Assembly: GCF_030553055.1 (NCBI RefSeq)
Contig: NZ_CP130713.1
Location: 868,001 to 932,000 of the forward strand
Direction of reading: 5' to 3'
Origin: Streptomyces sp. XD-27
GTDB taxonomy: Bacteria > Actinomycetota > Actinomycetes > Streptomycetales > Streptomycetaceae
Length of the DNA: 64,000 bases
This document shows positions 22,569 to 34,296 of the stretch, in pieces. Positions within the stretch are counted from its first letter, which is position 1, and every line of letters starts with the position of its first letter. The translations under genes were made by a program, and so were the position numbers. The notes beneath the pieces were generated by a model. That model was not told the origin of the DNA. It saw only the letters and a list, made by a program, of their open reading frames with translations, and did no database searches.

Positions 22569-22583
22569 TCGTGAGTCGGTCCG

Positions 22584-24815
<2,232 letters not shown>

Positions 24816-24959
24816 TCACGTCTACATTTCGTCTCGACATCAAGATATCTCGTGATCGGGGCTCCCTGACACCGACCCCCCGCGCCCCTGATCCGTCAGG
24901 GTGGCGTCCCGGTAGGCCGGCATCGCGCGGCGCAGCCGCTTGCTCTGCGCGGCCAGGCG

Positions 24960-25526
24960 CCGGAGAGCCTGCTGGACAGCTACCACGCCGAGCGCCACCC
25001 CGTCGCCGAGCGCGTTCTGCACAACACCCGGGCGCAGGCGGCCCTGAACCGCCCCGGCGTCGACGTGGACGCGCTGCGCGACGTGTTCGGCTCGCTCATC
25101 GTGTTCGACGACGTCAACCGGCATCTGCGCCACATGCTGACCGCACTGGACATCCGGTACCCGGTCGGCGGCCACCACCCGCTGGCGGGCCGCCGGGTCC
25201 CCGACGCCGACCTCAAGACGCCTGACGGCGCCACCCGCGTCTACGAGCTGCTGCACGCCGGCCGCCCCGTCCTGCTCGACCTGCGCGGCAGCGCCGAGGT
25301 GGCGGCGGCCGCGCAGGGCTGGGCCGATCGCGTCGACCTCGTCGAGGCGCGGAGCGAGGACGACCACTGGCCCGTCCCGGCCATCGGCGAGATCCCCGCT
25401 CCCGCCGCGCTCCTCATCCGCCCCGACGGCCATGTCGCCTGGGCGGCCGCCGCCGGCGGCGCGCCGGACACCTCCGCGCTCCGCACCGCCCTCGCCACCT
25501 GGTTCGGTCCGGCCCCGCAGGGGTGA
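24960..25526 (+). pseudogene. Remnant of an FAD aromatic hydroxylase (C-terminal part only)
   Basis: Reading from about 24965, PESLLDSYHAERHPVAERVL is the conserved C-terminal part of the FAD-binding domain of PheA/TfdB-type monooxygenases (as in rifampicin or anhydrotetracycline monooxygenases), followed by the thioredoxin-like C-terminal domain (YPVGGHHPLAGRRVPDADL to TALATWFG). About 190 residues are left of an expected 500; the Rossmann GxGxxG part and the active-site half are missing and the sequence turns into unrelated DNA abruptly near 24955. An internal GTG at 25065 would start a 153-residue peptide, but it would not be an enzyme. A functional FAD monooxygenase of another subtype follows at 25637. 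Confidence 0.72.
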
Positions 25527-25636
25527 GACACCGCCCGAAATGACCGGTTCACGACGGCGGAGGCCCTACGCTCGACTCGCCGCCCCGTAAGGCGGGTATG
25601 GCTGGCGGGTATCAGGCTCAAGGGAGGGACGCACCC

Positions 25637-27013
25637 ATGAAGAAGAGAGCTCTCCGGTCCGGTGCCCGCTGGGGGAAGGCCGTCGTCGTCGGTGGCGGGT
25701 ACGCCGGTCTGGTGGCGGCCCGGGTACTCGCGGACCACTTCTCCGACGTGGTCATCCTGGAGCGGGACCCGGTGGACGAGCACACCGGTACCCATCCCCA
25801 TTGCCCGCAGGGCTACCACGCCCATGCCATGCTCGCCAAAGGCGCGGAGGTCCTGGAGAAGCTCTTCCCCGGGCTCCGTGCGGAGTTGAAGGACATCGGG
25901 GCACCGGTCTTCGACTACGGCGAGCACATCAGCTTCCTGCTGCCGTCCGGGTTCGCCCCGCGGGCCCGGACGGGCGTGGAGATCCAGTCGTTCACCCGGG
26001 ACGAACTGGAGCGGCGCCTGCGGCGCAGGGTGCTCGCGCTGCCCGAGGTGACGCTGCTCTCCTCGACCCGGTGCGAGGGCCTGAAAATGGGCAGCCCCGG
26101 CACGGTGAACCGGGTGCTGTACCGGACGGACGGCGCCGAGCAGCCGGTGGAGCTCGCGGCGGACCTGGTCGTCGACGCCTCCGGGCGGTCCAGCGCCCTG
26201 GACGGCTGGTTGAAGGAGATGGGCCTGCCGGTCCCCCGCAAGCGCGTGGTGAAGGCGAAGATGACCTACACGTCGATGAACTTCGACCGGCCGGAGAAGG
26301 GCCATCCGGACTTCAACATCGCCTACCAGATGACGTTCGCCCCCCACATTCCCCGGGGCGGTGTCGTCCTGGCCGTGGAGCGGAACCGCTGGACGTGCTC
26401 GTTGATCGGGTTCGGGGACCACGCGCCGCCGACCGACGACGCGGCATACCTGGATTTCGCCAAGAGCCTCGACAACGCCCATCTGGCCGAGCAGATCGAA
26501 CGCCGCACCCGCCAGGAACCGATCCACCGCTACACCAACGTCAACAACCAGTGGCGTCCCTACCACAAGGTCAAAGAATGGCCGGACCGCCTGATCGCCA
26601 TCGGCGACTCGGTCTGCGTGTTCAACCCGGTCTACGGGCAGGGCCTGACCGTCGCCGCGCTGGAGGCCGACCTCCTCCACCGCACGCTGGGCAGACACCG
26701 GCGGCTCAAGGCCGGCCTCGACGGTCTGAGCAGGACGTTCCAACGCGCGGTGGCGCGCATCGTCCTGGTGCCGTGGACGCTGTCGATCAACTCGGACCTC
26801 ATGTGGAACCCGCACCACCAGCCCGTCACGGCGAGGATCGCCCACTGGTACAACACGCACCTCTTCGCGGTGTCGGTGCGCGACGCGGGGGTGTGGTCCC
26901 GGTTCGTGCGGGTCGCCAACATGCTGGCGCCGCCATCCATCCTGTTCCATCCCGCGGTGGTGGCGAAGGTCGTCACCCAGGCCCTGTCCGGCCGCTCGCG
27001 CCCCTCCGCCTGA
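25637..27013 (+). CDS. FAD-dependent monooxygenase/oxidoreductase
   Basis: Flavoprotein of 458 residues of the PHBH-like group. ATG 25637 follows AAGGGAGGG. The N-terminal Rossmann motif VVVGGGYAGLVAARVL with the ribose-binding acidic residue in ILERD, the middle DGR-like DLVVDASGRSS, and the second FAD motif LIAIGDSVCVFNPVYGQGLT are all present. The C-terminus is helical and has no thioredoxin domain, unlike the remnant upstream. It resembles uncharacterised actinobacterial FAD-dependent oxidoreductases related to squalene epoxidase-like enzymes; substrate unknown. It is separated from the remnant by 110 nt and appears to have its own promoter. Confidence 0.85.
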   Translation: MKKRALRSGARWGKAVVVGGGYAGLVAARVLADHFSDVVILERDPVDEHTGTHPHCPQGYHAHAMLAKGAEVLEKLFPGLRAELKDIGAPVFDYGEHISFLLPSGFAPRARTGVEIQSFTRDELERRLRRRVLALPEVTLLSSTRCEGLKMGSPGTVNRVLYRTDGAEQPVELAADLVVDASGRSSALDGWLKEMGLPVPRKRVVKAKMTYTSMNFDRPEKGHPDFNIAYQMTFAPHIPRGGVVLAVERNRWTCSLIGFGDHAPPTDDAAYLDFAKSLDNAHLAEQIERRTRQEPIHRYTNVNNQWRPYHKVKEWPDRLIAIGDSVCVFNPVYGQGLTVAALEADLLHRTLGRHRRLKAGLDGLSRTFQRAVARIVLVPWTLSINSDLMWNPHHQPVTARIAHWYNTHLFAVSVRDAGVWSRFVRVANMLAPPSILFHPAVVAKVVTQALSGRSRPSA

Positions 27014-27101
27014 GCCCGGTGGCCGGGTCCGTGCCGGGGTGCTCTTACGGGCGGGCATGTTAGCCTGATCCCGATTCGTTCTTGGTACCCATGAACTCCG
27101 C

Positions 27102-27196
27102 GCGCCTGACCGGAATCCTCCTCAGGCGCCTTGTTGTTTTCCGGCAGCTCCGGATGGGGCCTACAACGGGGCCCGCACCTTCGCGGTGCGGGCCCC
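27102..27196 (+). promoter_or_regulatory. Structured 5' leader of the DEAD-box helicase gene
   Basis: Two hairpins precede the gene: an 8-bp stem GCGCCTGA/TCAGGCGC (27102-27109 with 27122-27129) and a perfect 12-bp stem GGGGCCCGCACC/GGTGCGGGCCCC (27168-27179 with 27185-27196) around a UUCG-containing loop. A GGGGCC just upstream (about 27157) could compete for the GGCCCC arm. The second hairpin ends 39 nt before ATG 27236 and could be an attenuator or cold-responsive element; this is inference. Confidence 0.5.
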
Positions 27197-27235
27197 GACT
27201 TGTGCTGTCCGTGAGGCCCAGGAAGGCATTTCCCC

Positions 27236-28849
27236 ATGACTCGATCCGCACGCTCGGCGCGCACGCGACCGGCGGGCTCCCGCGGTACGGCCCCTGCGAA
27301 GGGCGCCAAGAAGGGCGCCGGCAGGGCCCCCGCCCGCACGGCCTCGCCGCCGCAGGAGTTCGCGCTGCCGGAGACCGTCACCCCGGCGCTGCCCGCCGTC
27401 GAGACGTTCGACGCGCTGGACATGCCGGCCGCCCTGGCCAAGACCCTCGCGGCGCAGGGCGTGACCGAGCCCTTCCCGATCCAGGGCGCGACGCTGCCGA
27501 ACTCCCTCGCCGGACGGGACATCCTCGCCCGTGGCCGCACCGGCTCGGGCAAGACCCTCGCGTTCGGCCTCGCGCTGCTCGCCCGCACCGCGGGCCGCCG
27601 CGCCGAGCCGAGGGCGCCGCTCGCGCTGGTGCTGGTGCCCACGCGTGAGCTCGCGCAGCAGGTCACCGACGCCCTGACGCCGTACGCGACGGCCGTGAAC
27701 CTGCGGCTGGCCACGGTCGTCGGCGGGCTCTCGATCACCAAGCAGGCCGGCACGCTGCGACGCGGCGCCGAGGTGCTCGTGGCCACGCCCGGGCGGCTCA
27801 AGGACCTCATAGAACGGGGCGACTGCGCCCTCGACCGGGTGTCGATCACCGTCCTGGACGAGGCCGACCAGATGGCCGACATGGGCTTCATGCCGCAGGT
27901 CACGGCGCTGCTCAAGCAGGTCGAGCCGGACGGGCAGCGGATGCTGTTCTCGGCGACGCTGGACAAGAACATCGACCGGCTCGTCCGGATGTTCCTGACC
28001 GACCCCGTGGTGCACTCGGTCGACCCGTCGGCCGGCGCGGTGACCACCATGGACCACCATGTGCTGCACGTCGCGGACGAGACCGACAAGAAAGCCGTGG
28101 CCATGCGCATCGCGGCCCGCGACGGCCGGGTGATCCTCTTCGTGGACACCAAGCGCGCGGCCGACCGCTTCGCCAAGCGGCTGCTCGCCAACGGCGTACG
28201 AGCGGACGCGCTGCACGGCGGCCGCTCGCAGCCGCAGCGCAACCGCACCCTCGACTACTTCAAGAACGGGCACGTCACCGCGCTCGTGGCCACCAATGTG
28301 GCGGCCCGCGGCATCCACGTCGACGATCTGGACCTGGTCGTCAACGTCGATCCGCCGACCGATCACAAGGACTACCTGCACCGAGGCGGGCGCACCGCCA
28401 GGGCCGGGGAGTCCGGCAGCGTCGTGACGCTGGTGCTGCCCGAGCAGCGCAGGGAGATGTCGCGGCTGATGGCGGACGCCGGGATCAGCCCGCGCACCGC
28501 CCGGATCAAGTCCAGCGACGAGGAACTGGCGCGGCTCACCGGGGCGCGCGAGCCGTCCGGCGTGGCCGTGACGCTCGAGGTGCCGGCCGCCGCCGACCAG
28601 CACAAGCAGAAGGCACCCGCCAAGGCCAAGGCGGGCACGCGGTCGAAGGGCGGCGCGGGCGGGTCCCGTGCCCGAGGCCGGTCCGGTGCCGCGAGCGGGT
28701 CCGGCGGTGCGGGCGCGGCCAGTGCCGCGGGCGCGGCCGGTTCCGGCGGGTCCGGTGCCGGGAGGGCGGGCGGCCGCAGCCGGCGCCGTCGTCCGCGGCG
28801 CGGTGCGCAGGGCGGTGCCCAGGGCGGCGGCAGCCGTACGACGGCCTGA
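27236..28849 (+). CDS. DEAD-box ATP-dependent RNA helicase (RhlE/CsdA-like)
   Basis: Cytoplasmic RNA helicase of 537 residues, likely unwinding structured RNA in ribosome assembly or cold adaptation. Ordered motifs are the Q motif (PFPIQ), motif I (GRTGSGKT), Ia (PTRELAQQ), Ib (ATPGRL), motif II as DEAD in VLDEADQMAD, motif III (FSATLD), IV to VI (FVDTKRAADRF, TNVAARGIHVDD, HRGGRTARAG). Motif VI reads RTARAG where RTGRAG is usual. The last 110 residues are low-complexity Gly/Ser/Arg/Ala with a basic end, a typical RNA-binding tail. ATG 27236 follows AGGAAGG and a structured leader. A terminator follows at 28852. Confidence 0.95.
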   Translation: MTRSARSARTRPAGSRGTAPAKGAKKGAGRAPARTASPPQEFALPETVTPALPAVETFDALDMPAALAKTLAAQGVTEPFPIQGATLPNSLAGRDILARGRTGSGKTLAFGLALLARTAGRRAEPRAPLALVLVPTRELAQQVTDALTPYATAVNLRLATVVGGLSITKQAGTLRRGAEVLVATPGRLKDLIERGDCALDRVSITVLDEADQMADMGFMPQVTALLKQVEPDGQRMLFSATLDKNIDRLVRMFLTDPVVHSVDPSAGAVTTMDHHVLHVADETDKKAVAMRIAARDGRVILFVDTKRAADRFAKRLLANGVRADALHGGRSQPQRNRTLDYFKNGHVTALVATNVAARGIHVDDLDLVVNVDPPTDHKDYLHRGGRTARAGESGSVVTLVLPEQRREMSRLMADAGISPRTARIKSSDEELARLTGAREPSGVAVTLEVPAAADQHKQKAPAKAKAGTRSKGGAGGSRARGRSGAASGSGGAGAASAAGAAGSGGSGAGRAGGRSRRRRPRRGAQGGAQGGGSRTTA

Positions 28850-28851
28850 CC

Positions 28852-28877
28852 CCGGTGCCGTCGGCGGACGGCACCGG
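28852..28877 (+). terminator. Terminator after the DEAD-box helicase
   Basis: Perfect 11-bp stem (CCGGTGCCGTC with GACGGCACCGG) and a 4-nt loop, two bases after the TGA stop. There is no T-run, which is common for actinobacterial terminators. Confidence 0.6.
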
Positions 28878-28956
28878 TGAGGCAACTTTCGGCCGCCGCG
28901 GCGCATCTACCACGCGGGAGTCTGCTCGGCCCCCTCACGCGTGAACGGAGCTCTTA

Positions 28957-29895
28957 GTGATCATCGGCCTCCTGACGGCCGTCGCGGCCTCGGCCTGCTA
29001 CGGCACGGGATCGGTCCTGCAAGCCGTGGGATCCCGCAAGTCCGCCCGTCGGGAGGCGGCCGCGGCGTCCACCACCGGCACCACCCAGCACGGCGGACCG
29101 AGCCTGTCCTCCACCGCCAAAGCCGCCATGACCTGGGAGTTCATGGTCGGCACGGTGCTGGACTTCGTGGGCTTCGGCCTCGGCGCGCTGGCCGCCCGGC
29201 TGCTTCCGCTGTTCCTCTCGCAGACCGTGATCAGCGCCAATCTGGTGGTCACCGCGCTGCTGGGCATCAAGCTGCTGGGCATCCGGCTGTCCCGTGCGGA
29301 GTGGGGCTCCATCGGCGTCGTCTGCGCGTCGCTGGTCATGCTGGCCACGGCGGCCGGGGCGGAGGGCGACAGCCGGGGCTCCGACGCGGCGCACTGGTGG
29401 CTGCTCGCGGTCACCGTGCTGCTGATGGGCGGTGGCACCCTCCTGGTCCGCCGGCTCGGTTCCCGGGGCGCCATCACCGCCGGCCTCCTGTCGGGCCTCG
29501 GATTCGGCGCCATCGGTGTGGGAGTACGGGTGCTGGAGGGGGTGGATCCGTTCGACCCACTGGCCCTGCTGGCCGACCCCGCGCTGTACGCGATCCTCGT
29601 CGCCGGCGCCGTCGGGATGTACCTGCACACCGTGGCCCTGCAGATCGGATCGGTGAACGGCGCCACGGCGGCGCTGGTCGTGGGCGAGACGATCCTGCCG
29701 GGGATCCTCGGCGTGTTGTGGCTCGGCGACTCCTCGCGCCCCGGGTTCCTGTGGCTCGCGATCGCGGGCTTCGTCCTCGCCGTGGCGGGAGCCGTGGCGG
29801 TCGCCTGGTTCGGCGAGCCGGACGGCGGGGCCGGAGCCGGGCCCGTCGGGGACGACGGGCCCGGCGTCCGGCACGAGGACCTGGCACACACGTAG
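28957..29895 (+). CDS. DMT/NIPA-like integral membrane transporter
   Basis: Membrane protein of 312 residues with about nine or ten hydrophobic helices starting immediately at GTG 28957 (VIIGLLTAVAASACYGTGSVLQAVGSRK). The organisation, with a repeated GLxxAxxxxxGxxLQ opening and a late SVNGATAALVVGETILPG helix, resembles the drug/metabolite transporter superfamily and NIPA-like proteins; the substrate is unknown. A hydrophilic Gly/Asp-rich tail follows residue 285. It is preceded by GGAG 9 nt upstream, and the helicase terminator separates it from the gene before. Confidence 0.75.
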   Translation: MIIGLLTAVAASACYGTGSVLQAVGSRKSARREAAAASTTGTTQHGGPSLSSTAKAAMTWEFMVGTVLDFVGFGLGALAARLLPLFLSQTVISANLVVTALLGIKLLGIRLSRAEWGSIGVVCASLVMLATAAGAEGDSRGSDAAHWWLLAVTVLLMGGGTLLVRRLGSRGAITAGLLSGLGFGAIGVGVRVLEGVDPFDPLALLADPALYAILVAGAVGMYLHTVALQIGSVNGATAALVVGETILPGILGVLWLGDSSRPGFLWLAIAGFVLAVAGAVAVAWFGEPDGGAGAGPVGDDGPGVRHEDLAHT

Positions 29896-29954
29896 GCGCC
29901 CGGGGCGCTCCGCTCCCCCGGCCCTCCCCCGCTACCGCCGCGCGGGGGCCCGCC

Positions 29955-30266
29955 CTAGCCGACGGACGGCTGCCCCACCGGCCGGGTGTCGAAGTGGCGC
30001 AGGGTGGGCTCGCGGTCGAAGAAGTGCTCGATGGCCGCGGCGAACTTCCCCGCCTGCTCGCTCTTGGGGAACTTCTCCACGTGGTCGTCGAGGTGCGCCC
30101 AGCCGACCCGCAGCAGGTAGGACCCGGTGGTCTCGACGTCGCGGTAGAGGTCGACGGACTCGCAGCCCTCCGCGGATTTCAGGATCGGGCTCGCGGTGAC
30201 GAGCGCCTGCTCGAACTCGTCCTCGCGGCCGGGGGTGATGTAGAGGTAGGCGTATTCGTAGATCAC
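29955..30266 (-). CDS. Antibiotic biosynthesis monooxygenase (ABM) fold protein
   Basis: Small soluble protein of 103 residues with the dimeric alpha-beta barrel pattern of the ABM/YgiN family (MIYEYAYLYITPGREDEFEQ, GCESVDLYRDVE, YLLRVGWAHLDDH). Members act as cofactor-free oxygenases or as binding or isomerising proteins, so the reaction cannot be named. A good GGAGGAA site precedes the ATG. It is the last gene of a six-gene minus-strand unit, 35 nt after the MFS stop, and likely serves the same sugar-related pathway. Confidence 0.82.
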   Translation of the reverse strand: MIYEYAYLYITPGREDEFEQALVTASPILKSAEGCESVDLYRDVETTGSYLLRVGWAHLDDHVEKFPKSEQAGKFAAAIEHFFDREPTLRHFDTRPVGQPSVG

Positions 30267-30301
30267 GGGTTCCTCCGTAGGGCCAGTGGTGCGGCTGGTG
30301 G

Positions 30302-31551
30302 TCAGCGCACGGTCTTGATCCGGGTGACGGTCACGGCCCCTGCGAGCCCGACGACCATCGTGAACAGGTAGAGTGCGGTGTAGTTGTGTCCCGAGCCGAC
30401 CGCCAGCAGCAGCGGCGCGAGGGCCGGGCCGATGGACTGCGGCAGGACGTCGGCGCTGTTGATGACGCCGAGGTCCTTGCCGATGTCGGCCGAGTTGGGC
30501 AGTACCTCAGTTGCCAGGGCCATGTCCACGGCGAAGTAGAAGCCGGAGCCGACGCCGAGCAGCGCCTGCGCGACGTACACCCAGGGCAGTGCGGTCGCGG
30601 TCGCGAGGATGGCGAGGCCCGCTGCGAGGAGGATCGCGGCCGCGGTCACGAAGGGCTTGCGGCGGCCGATGCGGTCGGAGAGCCAGCCGCACAGGGCCGC
30701 GGTCACGCCGCTGAGGCCGTAGTTGATCGTGGTCAGCAGCGCGACGGTGGCAGCCACCTCGCCGTCGGAGACGTCCAACTCGGAGGTGAGGTAGTAGGCG
30801 AGGTAGGGCACGGGTGCCACGGAGGCGAAGAAGGTCAGGAACCGCGTCAGCCACACCCAGCCGAAGTCCGGGTGGCTGCGCGGATCGGTCCAGAAGCTGC
30901 CGAGGAACTCCCGCGTGGAGAAGGGAACCTGGCCGGACGGCGCCGCGCGGTCGCGCAGGGGCACGGCGAACAGGGTGATGACGGCCACCGCCGCCGCGGC
31001 CGGGACGAGGAACCCGGCGGCGCCCGACGAGAACAGCGCGGCCGCTCCCATGCCCAGGGGACGGCCAGGCGCTGGCTGAACCCCACGACGCCGGAGACCA
31101 GGCCGCGCTGCGGTGCCGGCACCTGCTCGGGCACGGTGGCGGCCAGCGCGGCGATGGTCGCGTTGAAGCAGAGCTGCGCCAGGCACCATCCGGCGGCGAC
31201 CGCGGCGACGGACGGGACCAGGGCCATGACCGCCAGCCCGAGGGTGCCGCCGAGGACCCCGCCGACGAGCCACGGCCGGCGCCGCCCGAACCGGGAGGTG
31301 GTGCGGTCCGACAGCCGCCCGGCCAGCGGGTTGGCCAGCAGGGCGACCAGGGCCCCGAGGCTCGCCACCACCGCGAGAGAGGTCTCCTTGTGCCGCGGGT
31401 CGACATCCTCGATCCGCAGGGCGAGGGTGACCAGCGCGACGGACAGCACCGCGCTGTACAGGCCCAGGTAGCCGAGCCCGAGCCGGACCACGAATGCCCG
31501 CGACACCCGTGGTCCGCTCTCGGTCGTCGCCGGTACGGCGGTCGACGTCAT
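30302..31551 (-). pseudogene. MFS sugar-type transporter, one frameshift
   Basis: Twelve-helix transporter. From ATG 31551 (MTSTAVPATTES) the frame runs through helix 1 and the signature GRLSDRTTSRFGRRRPW, typical of SLC45/GPH-type sugar carriers, to FSQRLAVP; the remainder (LGMGAAALFSSGAAGFLVP to VTRIKTVR) is in the neighbouring frame. Adding one base to the run at 31057-31060 (GGGG on the plus strand) restores a protein of about 416 residues. Either assembly error or a recent mutation explains it. It lies 16 nt after transaldolase and 35 nt before the ABM gene, in the sugar-phosphate operon, and would import or export its free sugar. Confidence 0.82.
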
Positions 31552-31567
31552 CGTGCGTCCGCGCTCG

Positions 31568-32695
31568 TCACTCGGCCGGGCCCTCGCCCAGGCGCAGGAG
31601 AGAGCTGCCGACACTCCCGAGGAGTGCCTGCCACGCGTCCTCGAACGCCTTGACCCCCTCGTCCTCCAGTACCTGGACGACCTCGTCGTAGTCGATGCCC
31701 GCTCCGGCCAGTCCGGCGAAGACCTCCGCGGCCTGCGCGTACCGGCCGCGGACCGTGTCGCCCTGGATGTCGCCGTGGTCGGCCACGGCGTCCAGGGTCG
31801 CTTCCGGCAGGGTGTTGACCGTTCCCGCCGTGACCAGGCCGGTGACGTAGGCGGTGTCCGGGTACGCGGGGTTCTTCGTGCTGGTCGAGGTCCACAGCAG
31901 CCGCTGCGGATTCGCACCGGCCGCCTCCAGGGCGCGCCACCGCTCCGAGGCGACGATCTCCTCGTACGCCTCGTGGGCCAGGCGGGAGTTGGCGAGCCCG
32001 GCCTGGCCGCGCAGCGCCAGGGCCTTCTCGGTCCCCACCTGCTCCAGGCGCCGGTCGGTCTCGGTGTCCAGCCGGGAGACGAAGAAGGACGCCACCGACT
32101 CGATGCCGGACAGGTCGCGGCCCGCTTCGAGGGCCGCTTCGAGCCCGCTGAGGTAGGCGTCGGCCACCGCCCGGTACCGCTCGATCGAGAAGATCAGCGT
32201 CACGTTCACGCTGATGCCCTCGGCGATGGCCCGGGTGATCGCCGGGAGGCCCGCCCGGGTGGCGGGGATCTTGATGAGGACGTTGGGGCGGTCCACCATC
32301 CACCACAGCTGCCGGGCCTCGGCCACGGTGGCGTCCGTGCGGTGGGCGAGCCGGGGATCCACCTCCAGGGAGATGCGTCCGTCGTGCCCTTCGGTGCGGT
32401 CGTACACCGGCCGCAGGGTGTCGGCCGCCGCACGCACGTCCGCGGTCGTCAGGACCCGGACCGCTTCCTCCGCGGTGACCCCGCGCAGGGCGAGGTCCCG
32501 CAGTTGCGCCTCGTACGCGGACCCCGAGCCGCCGGCGATGGCCCGCTGGAAGATGGAGGGGTTGGTGGTGACGCCGACCACCGCCTTGTCGCGGATGACG
32601 GCGGCGAGGTTGCCGGAGACGAGACGGTCACGGCTGAGGTCGTCCAGCCATATGGATACGCCGTGTTCGCTGAGCCGCGTCAGGGGATTCGTCAT
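31568..32695 (-). CDS. tal: Transaldolase (paralogue in a sugar operon)
   Basis: Schiff-base class I aldolase of 375 residues that transfers a dihydroxyacetone unit between sugar phosphates. Motifs: [10 protein letters not shown] near the N-terminus, the catalytic Lys in [22 protein letters not shown] and a late [15 protein letters not shown]. The length suits actinobacterial transaldolases. It is not next to zwf, opcA or tkt, where the housekeeping copy is normally found, so it is probably a pathway-specific paralogue. The start at 32695 is 6 nt after the SDR stop, indicating an operon. Confidence 0.93.
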   Translation of the reverse strand: MTNPLTRLSEHGVSIWLDDLSRDRLVSGNLAAVIRDKAVVGVTTNPSIFQRAIAGGSGSAYEAQLRDLALRGVTAEEAVRVLTTADVRAAADTLRPVYDRTEGHDGRISLEVDPRLAHRTDATVAEARQLWWMVDRPNVLIKIPATRAGLPAITRAIAEGISVNVTLIFSIERYRAVADAYLSGLEAALEAGRDLSGIESVASFFVSRLDTETDRRLEQVGTEKALALRGQAGLANSRLAHEAYEEIVASERWRALEAAGANPQRLLWTSTSTKNPAYPDTAYVTGLVTAGTVNTLPEATLDAVADHGDIQGDTVRGRYAQAAEVFAGLAGAGIDYDEVVQVLEDEGVKAFEDAWQALLGSVGSSLLRLGEGPAE

Positions 32696-32701
32696 CGGGG
32701 C

Positions 32702-33535
32702 TCAGGCCTTGATCGCCGCGCCGGCGTCCACCGGCAGGGTCGCGCCGGTGACGTAGCGGGCCTCGTCGGACGCCAGCCACAGCACGGCGTTGCTGACGTC
32801 GACGGATTCCACCCACGGCACCGGGATGACGCTGAGCTCGGTGAAGGCCTCGGCGGCCTGCTCGCGGGTGGGGTCCTCCACGTCGGGCAGCAGCAGTTTG
32901 CGCCCGGTGGTGTTCTGCACCATGTCGGTGTCCACATTGCCCGGGTGGATGCTGTTGACCCTGATGAAATACGGCGCCAGTTCGTTGGCGAGCGACCGCA
33001 TCAGGCCCACGAGCCCGTGCTTGGATGCCGCGTAGTGCGCCATGTTGGGGCGCCCGAGGGTGCCGGCCACCGAGTTGGTGAAGATGATGGACCCGCCGCG
33101 GCCGGCCTCGATCATGTGCGGGATGACGGCCCGCACGGTGTTCCACGCCCCCGTCAGATTGACGTCGAGCATGTCGCCCCACTGCTTGTCGGAGAGCTCC
33201 CAGGCCCGTCCGAGGGAGCCGATTCCGGCGTTGGCGCACACGATGTCGATGTGCCCGAACTCCGATAAGCCGGCGTCGACCGCGGCCTTCAGCTGCTCCG
33301 GCTCGCGCACGTCGGCACTGACGGTGAGGATCTTCCCGCCCTCGTTCTCCACGAGCCGCCGGGTCTCGTCGAGATCCTTGCTGGTCGCCAGCGTGTAGTG
33401 GGTGCTTCCGACTTCCTCGCAGATGTCGGAGGCGATGATGTGCGCCCCTTCCTGCGCGAGCCGGACGGCGTGCGAACGCCCCTGTCCGCGAGCGGCGCCG
33501 GTGATGAGGGCGACCTTTCCCTCTACGCGTCCCAT
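32702..33535 (-). CDS. Mycofactocin-coupled-type SDR oxidoreductase
   Basis: Short-chain dehydrogenase of 277 residues, likely oxidising a secondary alcohol. The coenzyme motif is TGAARGQGRSHAVRL, followed by a family-specific insertion (DICEEVGSTHYTLATSKDL) that marks the mycofactocin-coupled carveol-dehydrogenase-like SDRs, whose NAD is often non-exchangeable. The catalytic Ser-Tyr-Lys set is visible (TNSVAG, then HYAASKHGL). ATG 33535 follows GGAAGGAAC. No mycofactocin biosynthesis genes occur in the window. Operon partners are rpe and HAD upstream and transaldolase downstream. Confidence 0.9.
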   Translation of the reverse strand: MGRVEGKVALITGAARGQGRSHAVRLAQEGAHIIASDICEEVGSTHYTLATSKDLDETRRLVENEGGKILTVSADVREPEQLKAAVDAGLSEFGHIDIVCANAGIGSLGRAWELSDKQWGDMLDVNLTGAWNTVRAVIPHMIEAGRGGSIIFTNSVAGTLGRPNMAHYAASKHGLVGLMRSLANELAPYFIRVNSIHPGNVDTDMVQNTTGRKLLLPDVEDPTREQAAEAFTELSVIPVPWVESVDVSNAVLWLASDEARYVTGATLPVDAGAAIKA

Positions 33536-33594
33536 GTGATCGTTCCTTCCGAGTGAAGTGGGGGGGGTGCCCCGCACGGGCGATGTGCAGGCGG

Positions 33595-34296
33595 TCAGGA
33601 CGCTTCGGCGACGACCAGCTTCGCGTCCTGGGCCTTCGCGCGCAGGGCGCGCACGGCGGCCGCGGGGTCGGCGGCGGCGTACACGGCCGAACCGGCCACG
33701 AACGAGTCCGCGCCCGCCTCGGAGCAGCGCGCGATGGTGCTCTCGTTGACGCCGCCGTCGACCTGCAGCCACAGGGGGATGTCGCGGCCGGTCAGGCGCC
33801 GCAGCGCGTCGATGGCCTCGCGTGCCTGCCGGACCTTGTCCAGCGTGAAGTCCAGGAACTTCTGGCTGCCGAAGCCGGGTTCGACGGTCATCACCAGGAG
33901 CGTGTCGACCTCCTCCAGCAGCCCCTCGTAGGGCAGCAGAGGGGTGGCGGGGCTGAGCGCGAGCCCGGCCTGGGCGCCCGCCGCCCGGATCGCCCGCAGC
34001 GTGCGGACCGGGGAGTGGGTGGCCTCCGCGTGGATGGTCACGCTGCCCGCTCCGGCCTCGGCGTAGCCCGGGGCCCAGCGGTCGGGGTCGGCGACACCGA
34101 GGTGGATGTCGAGGGGGAGCCGCACGTTCTTCACCAAGGACTCCACCACCGGGAGCCCCACGGTGAGGTTGGGGACGAAATGGTTGTCCATCACGTCGAC
34201 GTGGAGCAGGTCGGCGTCGTTCGCGACCGCGTCGGCCTCGTCGGCGAGCCGGGTGAAGTCGGCCGCGAGGATGCTCGGTGATATGCGTACGGTCAT
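33595..34296 (-). CDS. rpe: Ribulose-phosphate 3-epimerase-like protein
   Basis: TIM-barrel metal-dependent epimerase of 233 residues. Visible family motifs are [26 protein letters not shown] with metal ligands His32 and Asp34, [12 protein letters not shown] with His65, [13 protein letters not shown] (GFGGQ is usual) and VDGGVNE with the catalytic Asp. The changes Leu-Gly for Leu-Met and Ser for Gly in two motifs suggest a paralogue, perhaps with another ketose phosphate as substrate (allulose-6-phosphate epimerases belong here). Its start overlaps the HAD gene stop by 4 nt (ATGA), indicating translational coupling. Confidence 0.9.
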   Translation of the reverse strand: MTVRISPSILAADFTRLADEADAVANDADLLHVDVMDNHFVPNLTVGLPVVESLVKNVRLPLDIHLGVADPDRWAPGYAEAGAGSVTIHAEATHSPVRTLRAIRAAGAQAGLALSPATPLLPYEGLLEEVDTLLVMTVEPGFGSQKFLDFTLDKVRQAREAIDALRRLTGRDIPLWLQVDGGVNESTIARCSEAGADSFVAGSAVYAAADPAAAVRALRAKAQDAKLVVAEAS

